Positions 1 to 8,456 of a DNA stretch of 41,133 nucleotides are shown here, in pieces. Position numbers and translations under genes: made by a program. Origin of the DNA: an uncultured bacterium (lineage in GTDB: Bacteria > Verrucomicrobiota > Kiritimatiellia > CAIKKV01 > CAITUY01); assembly GCA_903895695.1 (NCBI GenBank), contig CAITUY010000127.1, forward strand, positions 1 through 41,133, in the 5' to 3' direction. The notes below the pieces were generated by a model. The model was not told where the DNA came from and did no database searches. It saw only the letters and a program-made list of their open reading frames with translations. Position 1 is the first letter of the stretch, and the number at the start of each line of letters is the position of its first letter.

Positions 1-990
1 CCAGCCTTTGCGCGCGGCCTTCAGTTCCGCTTCCGTGCGCTCGAGTTCTCCGATCAAGGACTGCAGCCGCTGCCGGTCGGCCTCAAGTTCGGCCTCCAGT
101 CGCTGCCGCACCTCGTCGCTGTGCAGCAACTCGACCGCCTGCGTGTAGGTGATGCGATGAAAAGGTTTGCGGACGCGTTCCAGCGCGGCCGGCTCACGGC
201 CAAGCACCGCCAACTCGTCGCGGTTGGCCGCCAGCACGGCCCCGACTACGGCGCTGACCATGTCCTCGGCCACCGCCATCACGTCCTCGAGCTGGGCAAA
301 TGCAATCTCCGGCTCGACCATCCAGAATTCAGTCAGGTGCCGCCGTGTCTTGGACTTCTCGGCCCTGAATGTCGGCCCGAAACAGTACACCTTGCCCAGG
401 GCCATGCACGCGCTCTCCAGGTGCAACTGGCCGGTCTGGCTCAGAAATGCCTTCTCACCGAAGTAGTCGACGGGAAACAGCGACGCGCGATCCTCCCCCG
501 CGCCCGCCTGCAGGATCGGCATGTCAACCAGCGTGAAACCGTTCCCATCGAAGAAGTCGCGAATCGCGCGGATGACCGTATGCCGGATCCGCAGGATGGC
601 GGTGGGACGGGCGGACCGCAACCAAAGGTGCCGGTTCTGCAGCAGGAAATCGATGCCGTGCGATTTGCGGGCAATCGGGTATTCGGCTGCGATCTGTAGC
701 GCCTGCACGGCGGTCACGGCCAGCTCGGCCCCGCCCGGCGCGCGTTCGTCGAGCCGCACGGTGCCGGTGACGATGACCGACGATTCCTGGGTCAGGGCCT
801 GGGCCGCGGCGAACGCCTCCGCCTGGGCGGCTTCCACCACGCACTGACACAGTCCCGTGCCGTCGCGCATGACGAGGAACACGACCTTGCCACCCGACCG
901 TTTCCCCTGCACCCAGCCGCGCAAGGCCACAGTCTGGCCGGCCATGGCCTTCAGTTCCCGAATCACCGCAAATAGTGCCACATCCGCCAT
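1..990 (-). CDS. asnS: Asparaginyl-tRNA synthetase, N-terminal 330 residues (3' end outside window)
   Basis: Charges tRNA-Asn with asparagine in the cytoplasm. The reading frame is open from the ATG at 988-990 to the window edge, 330 codons of a family that is usually about 430-470 residues, so only the C-terminal third is missing. The N-terminus is an OB-fold anticodon-binding domain (strings such as LRGWVQGKR and VFLVMRDGTGLCQCVV, about residues 15-105). It is followed by the class II catalytic core with FGPTFRAEKSKTRRHLTEFW, the AsnS form of motif 2 (AspRS differs here), and EPEIAFA. The start is supported by GAGGTG four bases upstream. It lies 79 bp downstream of the TOPRIM-like gene on the same strand, so it may share transcripts with the accessory genes. 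No frame damage is seen. Confidence 0.96.
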   Translation of the reverse strand, partial: MADVALFAVIRELKAMAGQTVALRGWVQGKRSGGKVVFLVMRDGTGLCQCVVEAAQAEAFAAAQALTQESSVIVTGTVRLDERAPGGAELAVTAVQALQIAAEYPIARKSHGIDFLLQNRHLWLRSARPTAILRIRHTVIRAIRDFFDGNGFTLVDMPILQAGAGEDRASLFPVDYFGEKAFLSQTGQLHLESACMALGKVYCFGPTFRAEKSKTRRHLTEFWMVEPEIAFAQLEDVMAVAEDMVSAVVGAVLAANRDELAVLGREPAALERVRKPFHRITYTQAVELLHSDEVRQRLEAELEADRQRLQSLIGELERTEAELKAARKGW

Positions 991-1002
991 AGAACACCTC
1001 AA

Positions 1003-1016
1003 ATCGGCAAGCCGAT
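1003..1016. other. Short palindrome upstream of the asnS ribosome-binding site
   Basis: ATCGGC and GCCGAT are separated by two bases, directly upstream of the asnS Shine-Dalgarno sequence (CACCTC on the plus strand, 995-1000). It could be an operator half-site pair or a small stem masking initiation. The 79-bp gap shows no convincing -35/-10 pair. Function unknown; chance occurrence is possible. Confidence 0.25.
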
Positions 1017-1069
1017 CAACTGGTATCAGAGTCGCGCGATCGGCAGCATCGTGGGTGACATCGCCGCTT

Positions 1070-1528
1070 CTACTGACGAATCCACGCGCTCAGTCTCTGG
1101 ACTTCCGCATCGGCAGCGGCCAGTCGCTCCAGAAACAACCGGAACCGCGGATGCCGGTCATACCGGCCGCAGCCATGGAGTCGCCTGGGATCAAGGGCCA
1201 AGCCGAACTCGGCAGGATCGACATTTGCAGACCGCGCACGGGCCAGCATCCATTCCTCAAGTCTTGGGCAGACGACAATCACCCGTCGTCCGTCAACCTC
1301 GGTATGCCGCATGAGGCGGAGGCCGCCAAAACTCTCTGAGACGCGGTAACGCCGCATTTCGGGGTAGTCCGCAGAGCCTGGGTCTTCATCGACCAACCCG
1401 ATGTCCGCCTTGCCGTCGCGAAGGATATCCAAAACGTGCCCTTTCCCGCGTGCATGCTTGACGGATGCCTTCGTTGCGCCCAGAGTCAGAACTAAGCGCG
1501 TGTCGGCATAGCACTCCACTGCAATCAT
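1070..1528 (-). CDS. Small TOPRIM-like protein partnered with an AAA_21 ATPase
   Basis: A 152-residue protein. Seen: an acidic residue in the first strand (VECYAD, E5), a Gly-Lys-Gly turn (28-30), then GLVDEDPGS with D47/E48/D49, and CPRLEEW (87-93). A first-strand Glu followed by a DxD after a beta strand is the arrangement of metal-binding TOPRIM folds, so I infer a compact TOPRIM-like nuclease or nuclease-related domain. Its ATG overlaps the stop of the upstream ATPase gene (ATGA at 1525-1528), which implies translational coupling and probably a complex. ATPase/TOPRIM pairs are known in OLD-type nucleases and in the PARIS defence system. I cannot assign this protein to either. The C-terminal part (about 100-152) is helical and unassigned. 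Confidence 0.8.
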   Translation of the reverse strand: MIAVECYADTRLVLTLGATKASVKHARGKGHVLDILRDGKADIGLVDEDPGSADYPEMRRYRVSESFGGLRLMRHTEVDGRRVIVVCPRLEEWMLARARSANVDPAEFGLALDPRRLHGCGRYDRHPRFRLFLERLAAADAEVQRLSAWIRQ

Positions 1529-2505
1529 GCCGGCACCTCGTCGTCCAGCACCAATTCCAGTCCGAGGAACGGATCAGCATCCAGCAGGCGGCTCAATTGA
1601 TTGTCGCTCAGTAGTTTCGCTTGCGTCTCGAAGTTCCGATAGCAGGCGGCAAACACCGCCACATCGCTCTTGGACGCCTTTTCGACAATGGCGCTCAACA
1701 GATACGGGTTGTGCGTCGCGATGAAATACTGGTTGGTGTCGCCAAGAGCAATGGTCTCACCCAAATGCTTGGTGTAGTACGGGAAGGCATGCGCCTCCGG
1801 CTCCTCAAAGATAAGCACGGCGTTCTTGTTGGAAGCCATGGCCGCGTGATAGAAGAGCATTCGCTGGAGCGTATCCGACGACATTACATAAGGATAGGCT
1901 GTAACCACACCGTCCTGGTGTTTCTGGAGCTCAAACGCCTTCTCCTGCGGCTTCATCACGACCGCCAAGCCATACGGACGATAGAGTTCCACCAGCCACT
2001 CCCGCATGCCCTTGGATCCGTACACGACAGAAAACAGATTACGGCCGTCCGGTGGTATCAACGTGCCGGGCTCACCCGAATCGAACTTCTCCAGCATCCG
2101 GAATCGATAGAACCGGAATGCCTCCCCGCCCTGCAGAAGTTGTGATGGCGCTTGGTTACCATTGAAGTCGAGGATAGCCAGTTGTGATGACGCTTGTGCG
2201 CTCGATGAAAACCAGAAGCGTTCCCTCTCGAACTTCACCGTCACCTCGCCAGCCGGCTCGCCTTGATACACGATCCGCATGGGCTCGTCAGTAAGACCAT
2301 CATAGAACAACTGCTGCGTTTGTTGGAATCGCACGAACTCCTTGAGTGACTTGCCGGATGAGGCACACCAAGACAATAGCCCCAGCGCTTCCAGTATGTT
2401 CGATTTCCCGACATTGGGCTCGCCGATGAAGAGATTGATGCGCCGGCAGTCGATATCCAGATGCCGAATCGATTTGAAGCGCTCGATGCTTAGTTTCTTG
2501 ATCAT
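1525..2505 (-). CDS. AAA_21/AAA_15-type (OLD/RecF-like) ABC ATPase
   Basis: A 326-residue ABC-class ATPase of the kind found in OLD-family and other defence ATPases. It begins with the typical MIKKLSIERFKSI strand. Walker A is GEPNVGKSN (28-36), a degenerate signature is SSDTLQRMLFY (209-219), Walker B is VLIFEEPEAH (230-239) with tandem glutamates, and the switch histidine is in ATHNP (H265). No long SMC coiled coil is present; the insert between Walker A and signature is about 170 residues. It is translationally coupled to the small TOPRIM-like gene, and 92 bp separate it from the 989-aa gene upstream. An OLD-like nuclease split over two genes is the best reading: ATPase plus separate nuclease-like subunit. 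The substrate is unknown. Confidence 0.92.
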   Translation of the reverse strand: MIKKLSIERFKSIRHLDIDCRRINLFIGEPNVGKSNILEALGLLSWCASSGKSLKEFVRFQQTQQLFYDGLTDEPMRIVYQGEPAGEVTVKFERERFWFSSSAQASSQLAILDFNGNQAPSQLLQGGEAFRFYRFRMLEKFDSGEPGTLIPPDGRNLFSVVYGSKGMREWLVELYRPYGLAVVMKPQEKAFELQKHQDGVVTAYPYVMSSDTLQRMLFYHAAMASNKNAVLIFEEPEAHAFPYYTKHLGETIALGDTNQYFIATHNPYLLSAIVEKASKSDVAVFAACYRNFETQAKLLSDNQLSRLLDADPFLGLELVLDDEVPA

Positions 2506-2597
2506 CGTTCTCCTCCTCCCTCTTCAAACTCATCTTGCAGCAGTTACCACGCCGCTTGCAACGCAAGTTGGACCAATTCTCCCCTACGGCACCGGCC

Positions 2598-5567
2598 TCA
2601 CGACTGACCTTCAGGCCCAGTCTTCAACAATTCCCGATACTCAAGATACCCTTTTGACCCAAGCAAATGAACGATATCTTCGGCCGGATCCCGTATCGCC
2701 GAATCCGAGGAGGCTATTGCCTGCTCCAAGAGAGCCCAAACGCCCTTTTGCTGACGCCCCCCTCGACAGAACCATGGGTCCTCGTTTCTGTCGATGAAAA
2801 GCCTCAGACAGCGCAGGGATTCTTGGGGATGGGTGGCAAACGCCTCGTTCAAGCGCTCAAACACCTGCAAACGGGAATGGCCGATGTCTGTTTGTTTCAG
2901 TGCCGCCTCCAAGTAACCAAAGGCCCAACCTGCGTCGAAAGCTCCACAGGCAAACCACCAACCGAAGCCCGACAACTCCTCTTTGGGCATCTTGTCCGGA
3001 CCACCGACTTGCCGCACGCGCCACTCCCAAAGTGCCTTCATTCTCTCCCTAACCTTTGCCTCAAGCGGTGGTTGACGGCAGGCAGCACGCGCCATGAAAC
3101 TCATCGCATGAGCCGTCAACTGGACTGGAGCATTCTTGAACAGCAAATCGACCAGCCCACCTTCATCCAAAGTATGGGCGTCATCCCATAGATGCAGGAT
3201 GACAATATGTTCAACCAAGTGTGCTTCCGGCGTCCTGGACTGTTTATCACCGAGATCCTTCCCCCTGAGTTTGAGGACTTCCTCGCGATAGATCTCCGTC
3301 AAGACTTTCGCAACCGAAGCATGGACTTGGCCCCCATATAACAAATACGTGCGCCACAAAGCATTGCGCAATGCCGCAAGGCCAGGATCATCCGGGAACA
3401 GACGAGTCTTGTTCCACTCAACCCACGCAGACCCGAGATGCACGATTTGCGGGAGCCATTGACCGTATACCGCCCGACAGGTCTGGGACCTGTCCAAGGC
3501 CACATCAAGATGCCGCTCCAACACCGCCAGCACCTCAGGCATATCCTTGAATTCAGGCGTTCGTTTCTCGTGCACGCGGACATCCGCCTTGATGTGGCGG
3601 TAAACCCACATCGCATAATTCATGACAGTGTGGAGCGCTTTTCCACGAACCGTATTTAGCGACAGCGTCAACGGATCCATGTTGTCGCCGCAGTTATTCC
3701 TCTCGTAATCGTCATCAGGCTCCGGGTCATCCGTCAGTGGCTCAAGCACGGCCCACGCCTGCGGACGCAGCGAGAACGGTAGGTTCGACTTTTCGCCGAA
3801 CGCTTTCTCCACAAGCCGTACGATTTCACTTCTGGTATTCCGCCAAGTCCGGTCGATGTCGAAACCGTCCCTAAGGTGTTCAGGGACTGCGCGCCCGTCC
3901 AAATCGCGGGGCTGTTCCAGAACCCACCGGCAAAGCCCGAATAACGCACCATACGGCAGAGACTTACCGCTTTCCAAGGCGCGGCAAAATCCCGAAATAA
4001 CGTGCCGAATATAGGTGGGATCCAACTCAGCGTCCATGAACTGCGCGATACCGGCGGCATAGAGCTCCGGTTGTTCTGCGACCAGATCGCCCAGCGAAGC
4101 CCCAAGGCCACCGGGGGTCGGCGCCCTCAACTCACCGGAAGGCTTCCACGTCTTGAGGTAGACGACCACTTCGGCAGGCGTCATGCCCCCGAGTTCCTCC
4201 TTCTTGATCGGACTTTCCGGGCGTCCGGTCCACGAAGTCGTGTAGGAATGGAAGTCGGGGGGCATCGCCATGGGTTCGAGTTCATGGTTCCATGCTTCGA
4301 ACCGCTGCCTCCACTCGCCAGTCAGATACTGTTCAATTGCACTGAGTTTCTTAAGCCGCCAGTACGTGAGCCGCTTCTCCTTCTTCTCTGCGCTAAGGTC
4401 GCCGTCATGCTCGACCAAGTACTGTTGTTCAGGTGCGGCTTGCTCAATCCACTTTAGGATCATCTCCTGCCCCGTCGCGGATAGTTCCGCATAGCGGACA
4501 CGCAGCAGGTGGTAGTACTCGTGGTGCACAGCCGACAGATTGAACAGTTCCTCATTGACGAGGTGCTCCTCCACGATGGCCGCAGGAGGTTTCTCCACTA
4601 CCCGCAGGAGGTGCAAGCCGATCCGTTTGAAGACATACCACCCATGGCGTTCCACATGTTCGACCACCTCGCCGACCTTGCCGGGCGCATTCCTGCATAT
4701 TCGCTCCGCCGCGTCTCGGACAGCAGTGATTAGTGGGCAGTCAATCCCATAGTCGTGATTCTGCTCGTGGTCTTCAATCGCCGAACGCCATAGATAAGTA
4801 GCGTCACGTGGCTTGGTCTGTTCGCCTTCAGACCGTGAAAGAGCAATGGCCATCCCCAAAAGGCTACACAGGAGATCGAGCGCGCCAAACGGATCAGCAT
4901 CTACAAGATCAGGCATATTGTCCTGCAGCACTTGCTCGTAGTCATACCGATCACACCGAATACTGGGCTCAATTGTAGCCAGTGCGGCCTTTTCTAGGTC
5001 ACCTCCCATCTGCCGTTTCTTATCTGCGTCGGGGTCCGGCAGAACGGCGAGCAGTTCGCTTGCAAGACTCACGGCAACTGCTGAATCTCCAGCCTTGGCG
5101 AGTTTGGCGATCAGCTTCCCGATACTATCTGCGATTCCCCCACGCACTTGGTTGCCAGCCCGAAACCACTCGATCACACGCCGCCCCCATAGCGAGGCAA
5201 GATCATCGCGCATCGCTAAAGCCGCATCGGTGAAGTCAGCGATCATGTCCTGGTCAATCTCTTGTCGGACCCCCAACATGATCTCCAGCACCTGCCGTTG
5301 CACGGAATCGTCGCTTGCCATTCGCTTCAGGTAGGTGGACTGCGCCGACGATATCCGCGATGGCGCCGATGCGAGTTCCATAAGTTGCGCCCGGCGCAAC
5401 GCCGGTATCCAATCCGCTCTGCTCAGAGTGCTGAAGGCGTAACTGCCAAGTTGCTCCGATGACTTGACCATCGCCGCGAACTCCTGCACATTCTGGTCTG
5501 TAGGGGGTCGCTGCATGAGTTGATCGAGGGCCGTCATCTGGTCAAAAAACTTTCCTGGATTGCTCAT
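2598..5567 (-). CDS. Large helical-repeat-like protein of unknown family, SIR2 partner (candidate defence sensor)
   Basis: A 989-residue protein that I do not recognise as a named family. It appears almost wholly alpha-helical, with repeated leucine/alanine-rich helices, which suggests a HEAT/TPR-like solenoid. I find no Walker A motif (GxxxxGK[ST]), no transmembrane segment and no signal peptide. A distinctive stretch lies near residues 637-655 (LNTVRGKALHTVMNYAMW). Similar helical stretches come to mind from sensor regions of STAND-type defence proteins, but this is from memory and unverified. It begins 12 bp after the SIR2-like gene, so the two are one transcription unit. I infer that it senses or scaffolds for the SIR2 effector. 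Base composition is lower in GC than the core genes. Start ATG 5565-5567 has a purine-rich AGAGGGAAG upstream. Confidence 0.85.
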   Translation of the reverse strand: MSNPGKFFDQMTALDQLMQRPPTDQNVQEFAAMVKSSEQLGSYAFSTLSRADWIPALRRAQLMELASAPSRISSAQSTYLKRMASDDSVQRQVLEIMLGVRQEIDQDMIADFTDAALAMRDDLASLWGRRVIEWFRAGNQVRGGIADSIGKLIAKLAKAGDSAVAVSLASELLAVLPDPDADKKRQMGGDLEKAALATIEPSIRCDRYDYEQVLQDNMPDLVDADPFGALDLLCSLLGMAIALSRSEGEQTKPRDATYLWRSAIEDHEQNHDYGIDCPLITAVRDAAERICRNAPGKVGEVVEHVERHGWYVFKRIGLHLLRVVEKPPAAIVEEHLVNEELFNLSAVHHEYYHLLRVRYAELSATGQEMILKWIEQAAPEQQYLVEHDGDLSAEKKEKRLTYWRLKKLSAIEQYLTGEWRQRFEAWNHELEPMAMPPDFHSYTTSWTGRPESPIKKEELGGMTPAEVVVYLKTWKPSGELRAPTPGGLGASLGDLVAEQPELYAAGIAQFMDAELDPTYIRHVISGFCRALESGKSLPYGALFGLCRWVLEQPRDLDGRAVPEHLRDGFDIDRTWRNTRSEIVRLVEKAFGEKSNLPFSLRPQAWAVLEPLTDDPEPDDDYERNNCGDNMDPLTLSLNTVRGKALHTVMNYAMWVYRHIKADVRVHEKRTPEFKDMPEVLAVLERHLDVALDRSQTCRAVYGQWLPQIVHLGSAWVEWNKTRLFPDDPGLAALRNALWRTYLLYGGQVHASVAKVLTEIYREEVLKLRGKDLGDKQSRTPEAHLVEHIVILHLWDDAHTLDEGGLVDLLFKNAPVQLTAHAMSFMARAACRQPPLEAKVRERMKALWEWRVRQVGGPDKMPKEELSGFGWWFACGAFDAGWAFGYLEAALKQTDIGHSRLQVFERLNEAFATHPQESLRCLRLFIDRNEDPWFCRGGRQQKGVWALLEQAIASSDSAIRDPAEDIVHLLGSKGYLEYRELLKTGPEGQS

Positions 5568-5579
5568 GCTGTCTTCCCT

Positions 5580-6545
5580 CTAGTCAGCAACTAACATAGG
5601 CGCAGGACGCGGCGGCGCCCAATCTCGGAGTATCTCAACTAACCCTACGTGTCGTTTGTCCCTTGGGTCATACATGATTGGCGCCACGTCGAACTCACTC
5701 AGACGTTGTATAGTCGCGTGCCTCTTGCTCGCCATGGTCAATCGGGCTCCACTATCAACGCTGTCATCGAATGTCTGCTCCTCAATTTCTGGCAGCAATA
5801 TGAACCGTTTCTTGGGGCACACATTGAACCGCTTTCTCATGGCCTTTCGCAGGCGGTTACATCGTTTGAAGCACACCGCCAATTCTGTTTCGCCCAGTTC
5901 GCATCCCAAGAACAAGACATTGTGATCCTTCAGCAACGACACCCAGCAAGGGAGCAATAGTCCGCCCGCCTCCTCGCCATAGGCAAAATCGAAATCGTCT
6001 TTAGTGAGAATGAGCGCCTCTGGGTCCGCCTTACCATTCTCCTCGACGTAACCGTGCAGATAGACTACTCGCCTGAGCGCTATGTCGCCGCAGTGAAGCC
6101 GAGGGTAGGCACACACCTCTCTTGGAGAAGATGCAGTCCTCACCGCAGCCTGGGCGAGAAGAGGGTCATAGTTGGTTGTGACGTACGCATGGAAGTCGAT
6201 CTGCATAAGGAGGTCATAGTATTCTTTCCTATCAACGATCGTCTTCGCGAAGTGATCCTGTATTACCTGAACGTAACCCGCTATGTCTGCCTTCTTTGCC
6301 ATGCCAGCCAAGATCTGCAGTCGTTCAGGCGTGGTCGTTTTGGTGAGGACCTCGCCCGGTTCGTATGACACCTTGCACCGTTTACATAGATCGTCGACGA
6401 GATCGGGCCATGAAGGATAACCGCTCAGGTCTTCTCGGGTGTATCGACTGGACAGGCCGGAACCGACAAAAACAACGATGTCTCCGTTCTTGACCAACGC
6501 GGTCAGTTCGGAGAATTCCTTTCCCTGAGGGAGACCAGCAATCAT
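5580..6545 (-). CDS. SIR2-like domain protein (probable NAD-consuming defence effector)
   Basis: A 321-residue SIR2-fold protein of the SIR2_2 type common in anti-phage systems. Seen: N-terminal nucleotide-binding VVFVGSGLSS (24-33), the catalytic-type Asn in TTNYDPLL (N125), the catalytic-type His in VVYLHGY (H164), and NVLFLGCELGETEL (209-222), which matches the family's closing strand. Both residues expected for NAD hydrolysis are present, so it is likely active. In known systems (Thoeris ThsA, DSR2, SIR2-HerA, SIR2-Argonaute) such domains deplete NAD+ on infection; that role is inferred here. The start is well placed, with GAGGAG eight bases before ATG 6543-6545. The partner 989-aa gene follows after 12 bp. 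Codon use and GC (30 of 60 in one hand-counted line) differ from the core genes. Confidence 0.93.
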   Translation of the reverse strand: MIAGLPQGKEFSELTALVKNGDIVVFVGSGLSSRYTREDLSGYPSWPDLVDDLCKRCKVSYEPGEVLTKTTTPERLQILAGMAKKADIAGYVQVIQDHFAKTIVDRKEYYDLLMQIDFHAYVTTNYDPLLAQAAVRTASSPREVCAYPRLHCGDIALRRVVYLHGYVEENGKADPEALILTKDDFDFAYGEEAGGLLLPCWVSLLKDHNVLFLGCELGETELAVCFKRCNRLRKAMRKRFNVCPKKRFILLPEIEEQTFDDSVDSGARLTMASKRHATIQRLSEFDVAPIMYDPRDKRHVGLVEILRDWAPPRPAPMLVAD

Positions 6546-6817
6546 GATTGCCGCTCCTCATAAACGACTATCCGTGTCTCATCCATGACGATGCTGGTGC
6601 TGTCAGTCCGTTTCGGGTGCTCGAAGAAGACCTGCGCGAGTGGCCCTTGTCCTGGCGCATGCTCAATTCCCGAGAACCCGCACTCCGGCGACCGGAATCT
6701 GACACAGGCCCATGGCGCATTCAATCCCAAAGCCCGACAGTCCATTGGGCCGGGCCATTCTTTGCGGCTGGCGGGGCCGTTGCGTCTTTGGTTAACTGTC
6801 ACGTAGCGCTCCACCAT
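6542..6817 (-). CDS. Doubtful 91-aa ORF overlapping the SIR2-like start
   Basis: A 91-codon open frame whose TGA overlaps the SIR2 ATG (ATGA at 6542-6545). The sequence contains CRALGLNAPWACVRFRSPEC and GQGPLAQVFFEHPKRTD and resembles no family I know. The frame stays open to 7210, but beyond 6817 it is antisense to the membrane-protein gene. Its ATG (6815-6817) shares the CATG tetramer with the start of that divergent gene, leaving no room for a normal promoter. Two readings are possible: a small first gene of the defence operon, or a non-coding or repeat-derived 270-bp spacer that happens to be open. If it is not coding, 6546-6815 is the leader region of the SIR2 operon. I see no clear -35/-10 pair there. 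Confidence 0.3.
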   Translation of the reverse strand: MVERYVTVNQRRNGPASRKEWPGPMDCRALGLNAPWACVRFRSPECGFSGIEHAPGQGPLAQVFFEHPKRTDSTSIVMDETRIVVYEERQS

Positions 6818-8456
6818 GGCAGTTCCCGCAACAGACGCCATCCGCCGACCCGCCCCCCCCGTCATGTGGTGGCTCGGCACCGCCGCGCTGGGCATCCTGG
6901 GCTTCTCGGTCGTCCTTGCCTGGAACAACACGGCCGACAACGACCTGTGGGCGCGGCTGGCCGTCGGCGCACGCTTCTGGCATACGGGAACGCTGTGGTC
7001 TCGTGACGTGTTCGCCTTCACGCCGACCCTTCCCGCCTGGATCGACCACGAGTGGGGCGCGGGCGTGATCTTCTTCACTGTGCTCAAGATCGGCGGCCCG
7101 GCTGGCCTGATGCTGCTAAAGATCCTATTGGCGCTGACCGCGCTCGGACTGGCCCTCGATACCGCTCGACGCCGTGGCGCCACGCCGCCCGTCCTCCTGC
7201 TGGCCGCCATTCCCTGCGCCTGGACGATTCTGCCGGGCTACGTGCCGGTCATCCGCAGCCATGCGCTCACGTATGCGGCCTTTGCCCTGATGCTTTGGCT
7301 CTGCGAACGGATCGCCGCCGGCCGCCGAGCCTGGTGGCCGCTGATTCCCGTGCTCATCCTCGGCTGGGTCAACGTCCACGGCGGGTTCGTTACCGGGTTC
7401 CTGCCGCCGGCTGTTTACGCACTTGCGCAGAGCCCGCCGTGCTTGCCGCGTTTCCTGCAAGGCCGGGCCAGACCGAAAGACGGCTCTTCATACGCGGCCT
7501 GGCCGTGGCTCGCACTGGCCGGGGGCGCGGTCGTCTCGCTTCTCAACCCCTGGGGATGGCGATTCTTCAGCTACCTCGTTCCAGCCCTCCTGCGTCCGCG
7601 TCCGCGTATCGAGGAGTGGAGCCCCATGCCCGTGTGGAACTGGGACGCTTACACCGGGTTTCGCATCCTAACCGTCGTAGCGCTGGTTATGGTCGCGGCG
7701 CTGTGGCGACGGCAGGACGCCACGCAGCAGCGCCGTCTGGCGCCGGCCCTGGTCCTGCTTCTGCTGACCGCCGCGGCTGGCTGGCTGCACCGCCGCCACG
7801 CGCCCTTCTTCGGCCTGGCCGCCGCAGCCCTGCTGCCAGCCCTCGTCACGCGCGGGCCTGGCGGCCGGCCAGCGGCAAAATGCCTGACGCTGCTGTTCGG
7901 CGGGTTGACTGCCGGGCTGCTGTTGCGATTCCTGCCCGGGGCGTCATTCGCAGTCCTGGCGCCTATCGGAATCTTTCCCGTCCGGGAGTGCGATATCCTC
8001 TTGCGCGCCGGCTTCGATGGGAACGTCGCCGTGCCGTTCGACTGGGGGAGCTATGCGGCCTGGCGCCTCTACCCACGCCTCAAGATCTCCATGGACGGCC
8101 GCTACGAAGAAACGTTCCCCGAAACGACGCTTGAAGCGAACGCCCGCTTCTACGAGCGAGAAGGTGCCGATTGGGACCGGCTCGTGCGCGACAACCGCGT
8201 CGATTTTGTCATCGTCAATCACCGGCGAACGCGCCTGACGCCGGTGGATCTGTCGGCCCTCGGCTTCGTGCCTGTCTACCTCCACCCGTTGTCGTCGCTC
8301 TGGGCCCGGCCAGCCACGGCGGCTCGCCTGCGCGCGACGGCGGACGCTCTGCCCGATTCCACCATTGAACCGCTGGACCCCGCCATTCCGGCCCGCTGGC
8401 CTTGGAGATCCCAACCTGCTATTTTAACCAGCGTTCATGAACACGCCCGGCAATGA
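6816..8456 (+). CDS. Polytopic membrane protein with GT-C-like layout, function unknown
   Basis: A 546-residue integral membrane protein with about ten hydrophobic segments from residue 17 to about 390, then a soluble tail of about 150 residues (contains DWGSYAAWRLYP and SMDGRYEETFPE). The first periplasmic loop carries DNDLW (41-45) and WIDHEW (75-80). This acidic/aromatic loop pattern is widespread in uncharacterised proteins laid out like PMT/GT39 glycosyltransferases, so a lipid-linked sugar transferase is possible but unproven. The start is uncertain: ATG 6816 lacks a good ribosome-binding site, and M17 (6864) is an alternative. The 3' end overlaps the PaaK-like gene by 20 bp, suggesting translational coupling. 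GC-rich codon use agrees with the core genome, marking the right boundary of the accessory island. Confidence 0.85.
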   Translation: MAVPATDAIRRPAPPVMWWLGTAALGILGFSVVLAWNNTADNDLWARLAVGARFWHTGTLWSRDVFAFTPTLPAWIDHEWGAGVIFFTVLKIGGPAGLMLLKILLALTALGLALDTARRRGATPPVLLLAAIPCAWTILPGYVPVIRSHALTYAAFALMLWLCERIAAGRRAWWPLIPVLILGWVNVHGGFVTGFLPPAVYALAQSPPCLPRFLQGRARPKDGSSYAAWPWLALAGGAVVSLLNPWGWRFFSYLVPALLRPRPRIEEWSPMPVWNWDAYTGFRILTVVALVMVAALWRRQDATQQRRLAPALVLLLLTAAAGWLHRRHAPFFGLAAAALLPALVTRGPGGRPAAKCLTLLFGGLTAGLLLRFLPGASFAVLAPIGIFPVRECDILLRAGFDGNVAVPFDWGSYAAWRLYPRLKISMDGRYEETFPETTLEANARFYEREGADWDRLVRDNRVDFVIVNHRRTRLTPVDLSALGFVPVYLHPLSSLWARPATAARLRATADALPDSTIEPLDPAIPARWPWRSQPAILTSVHEHARQ

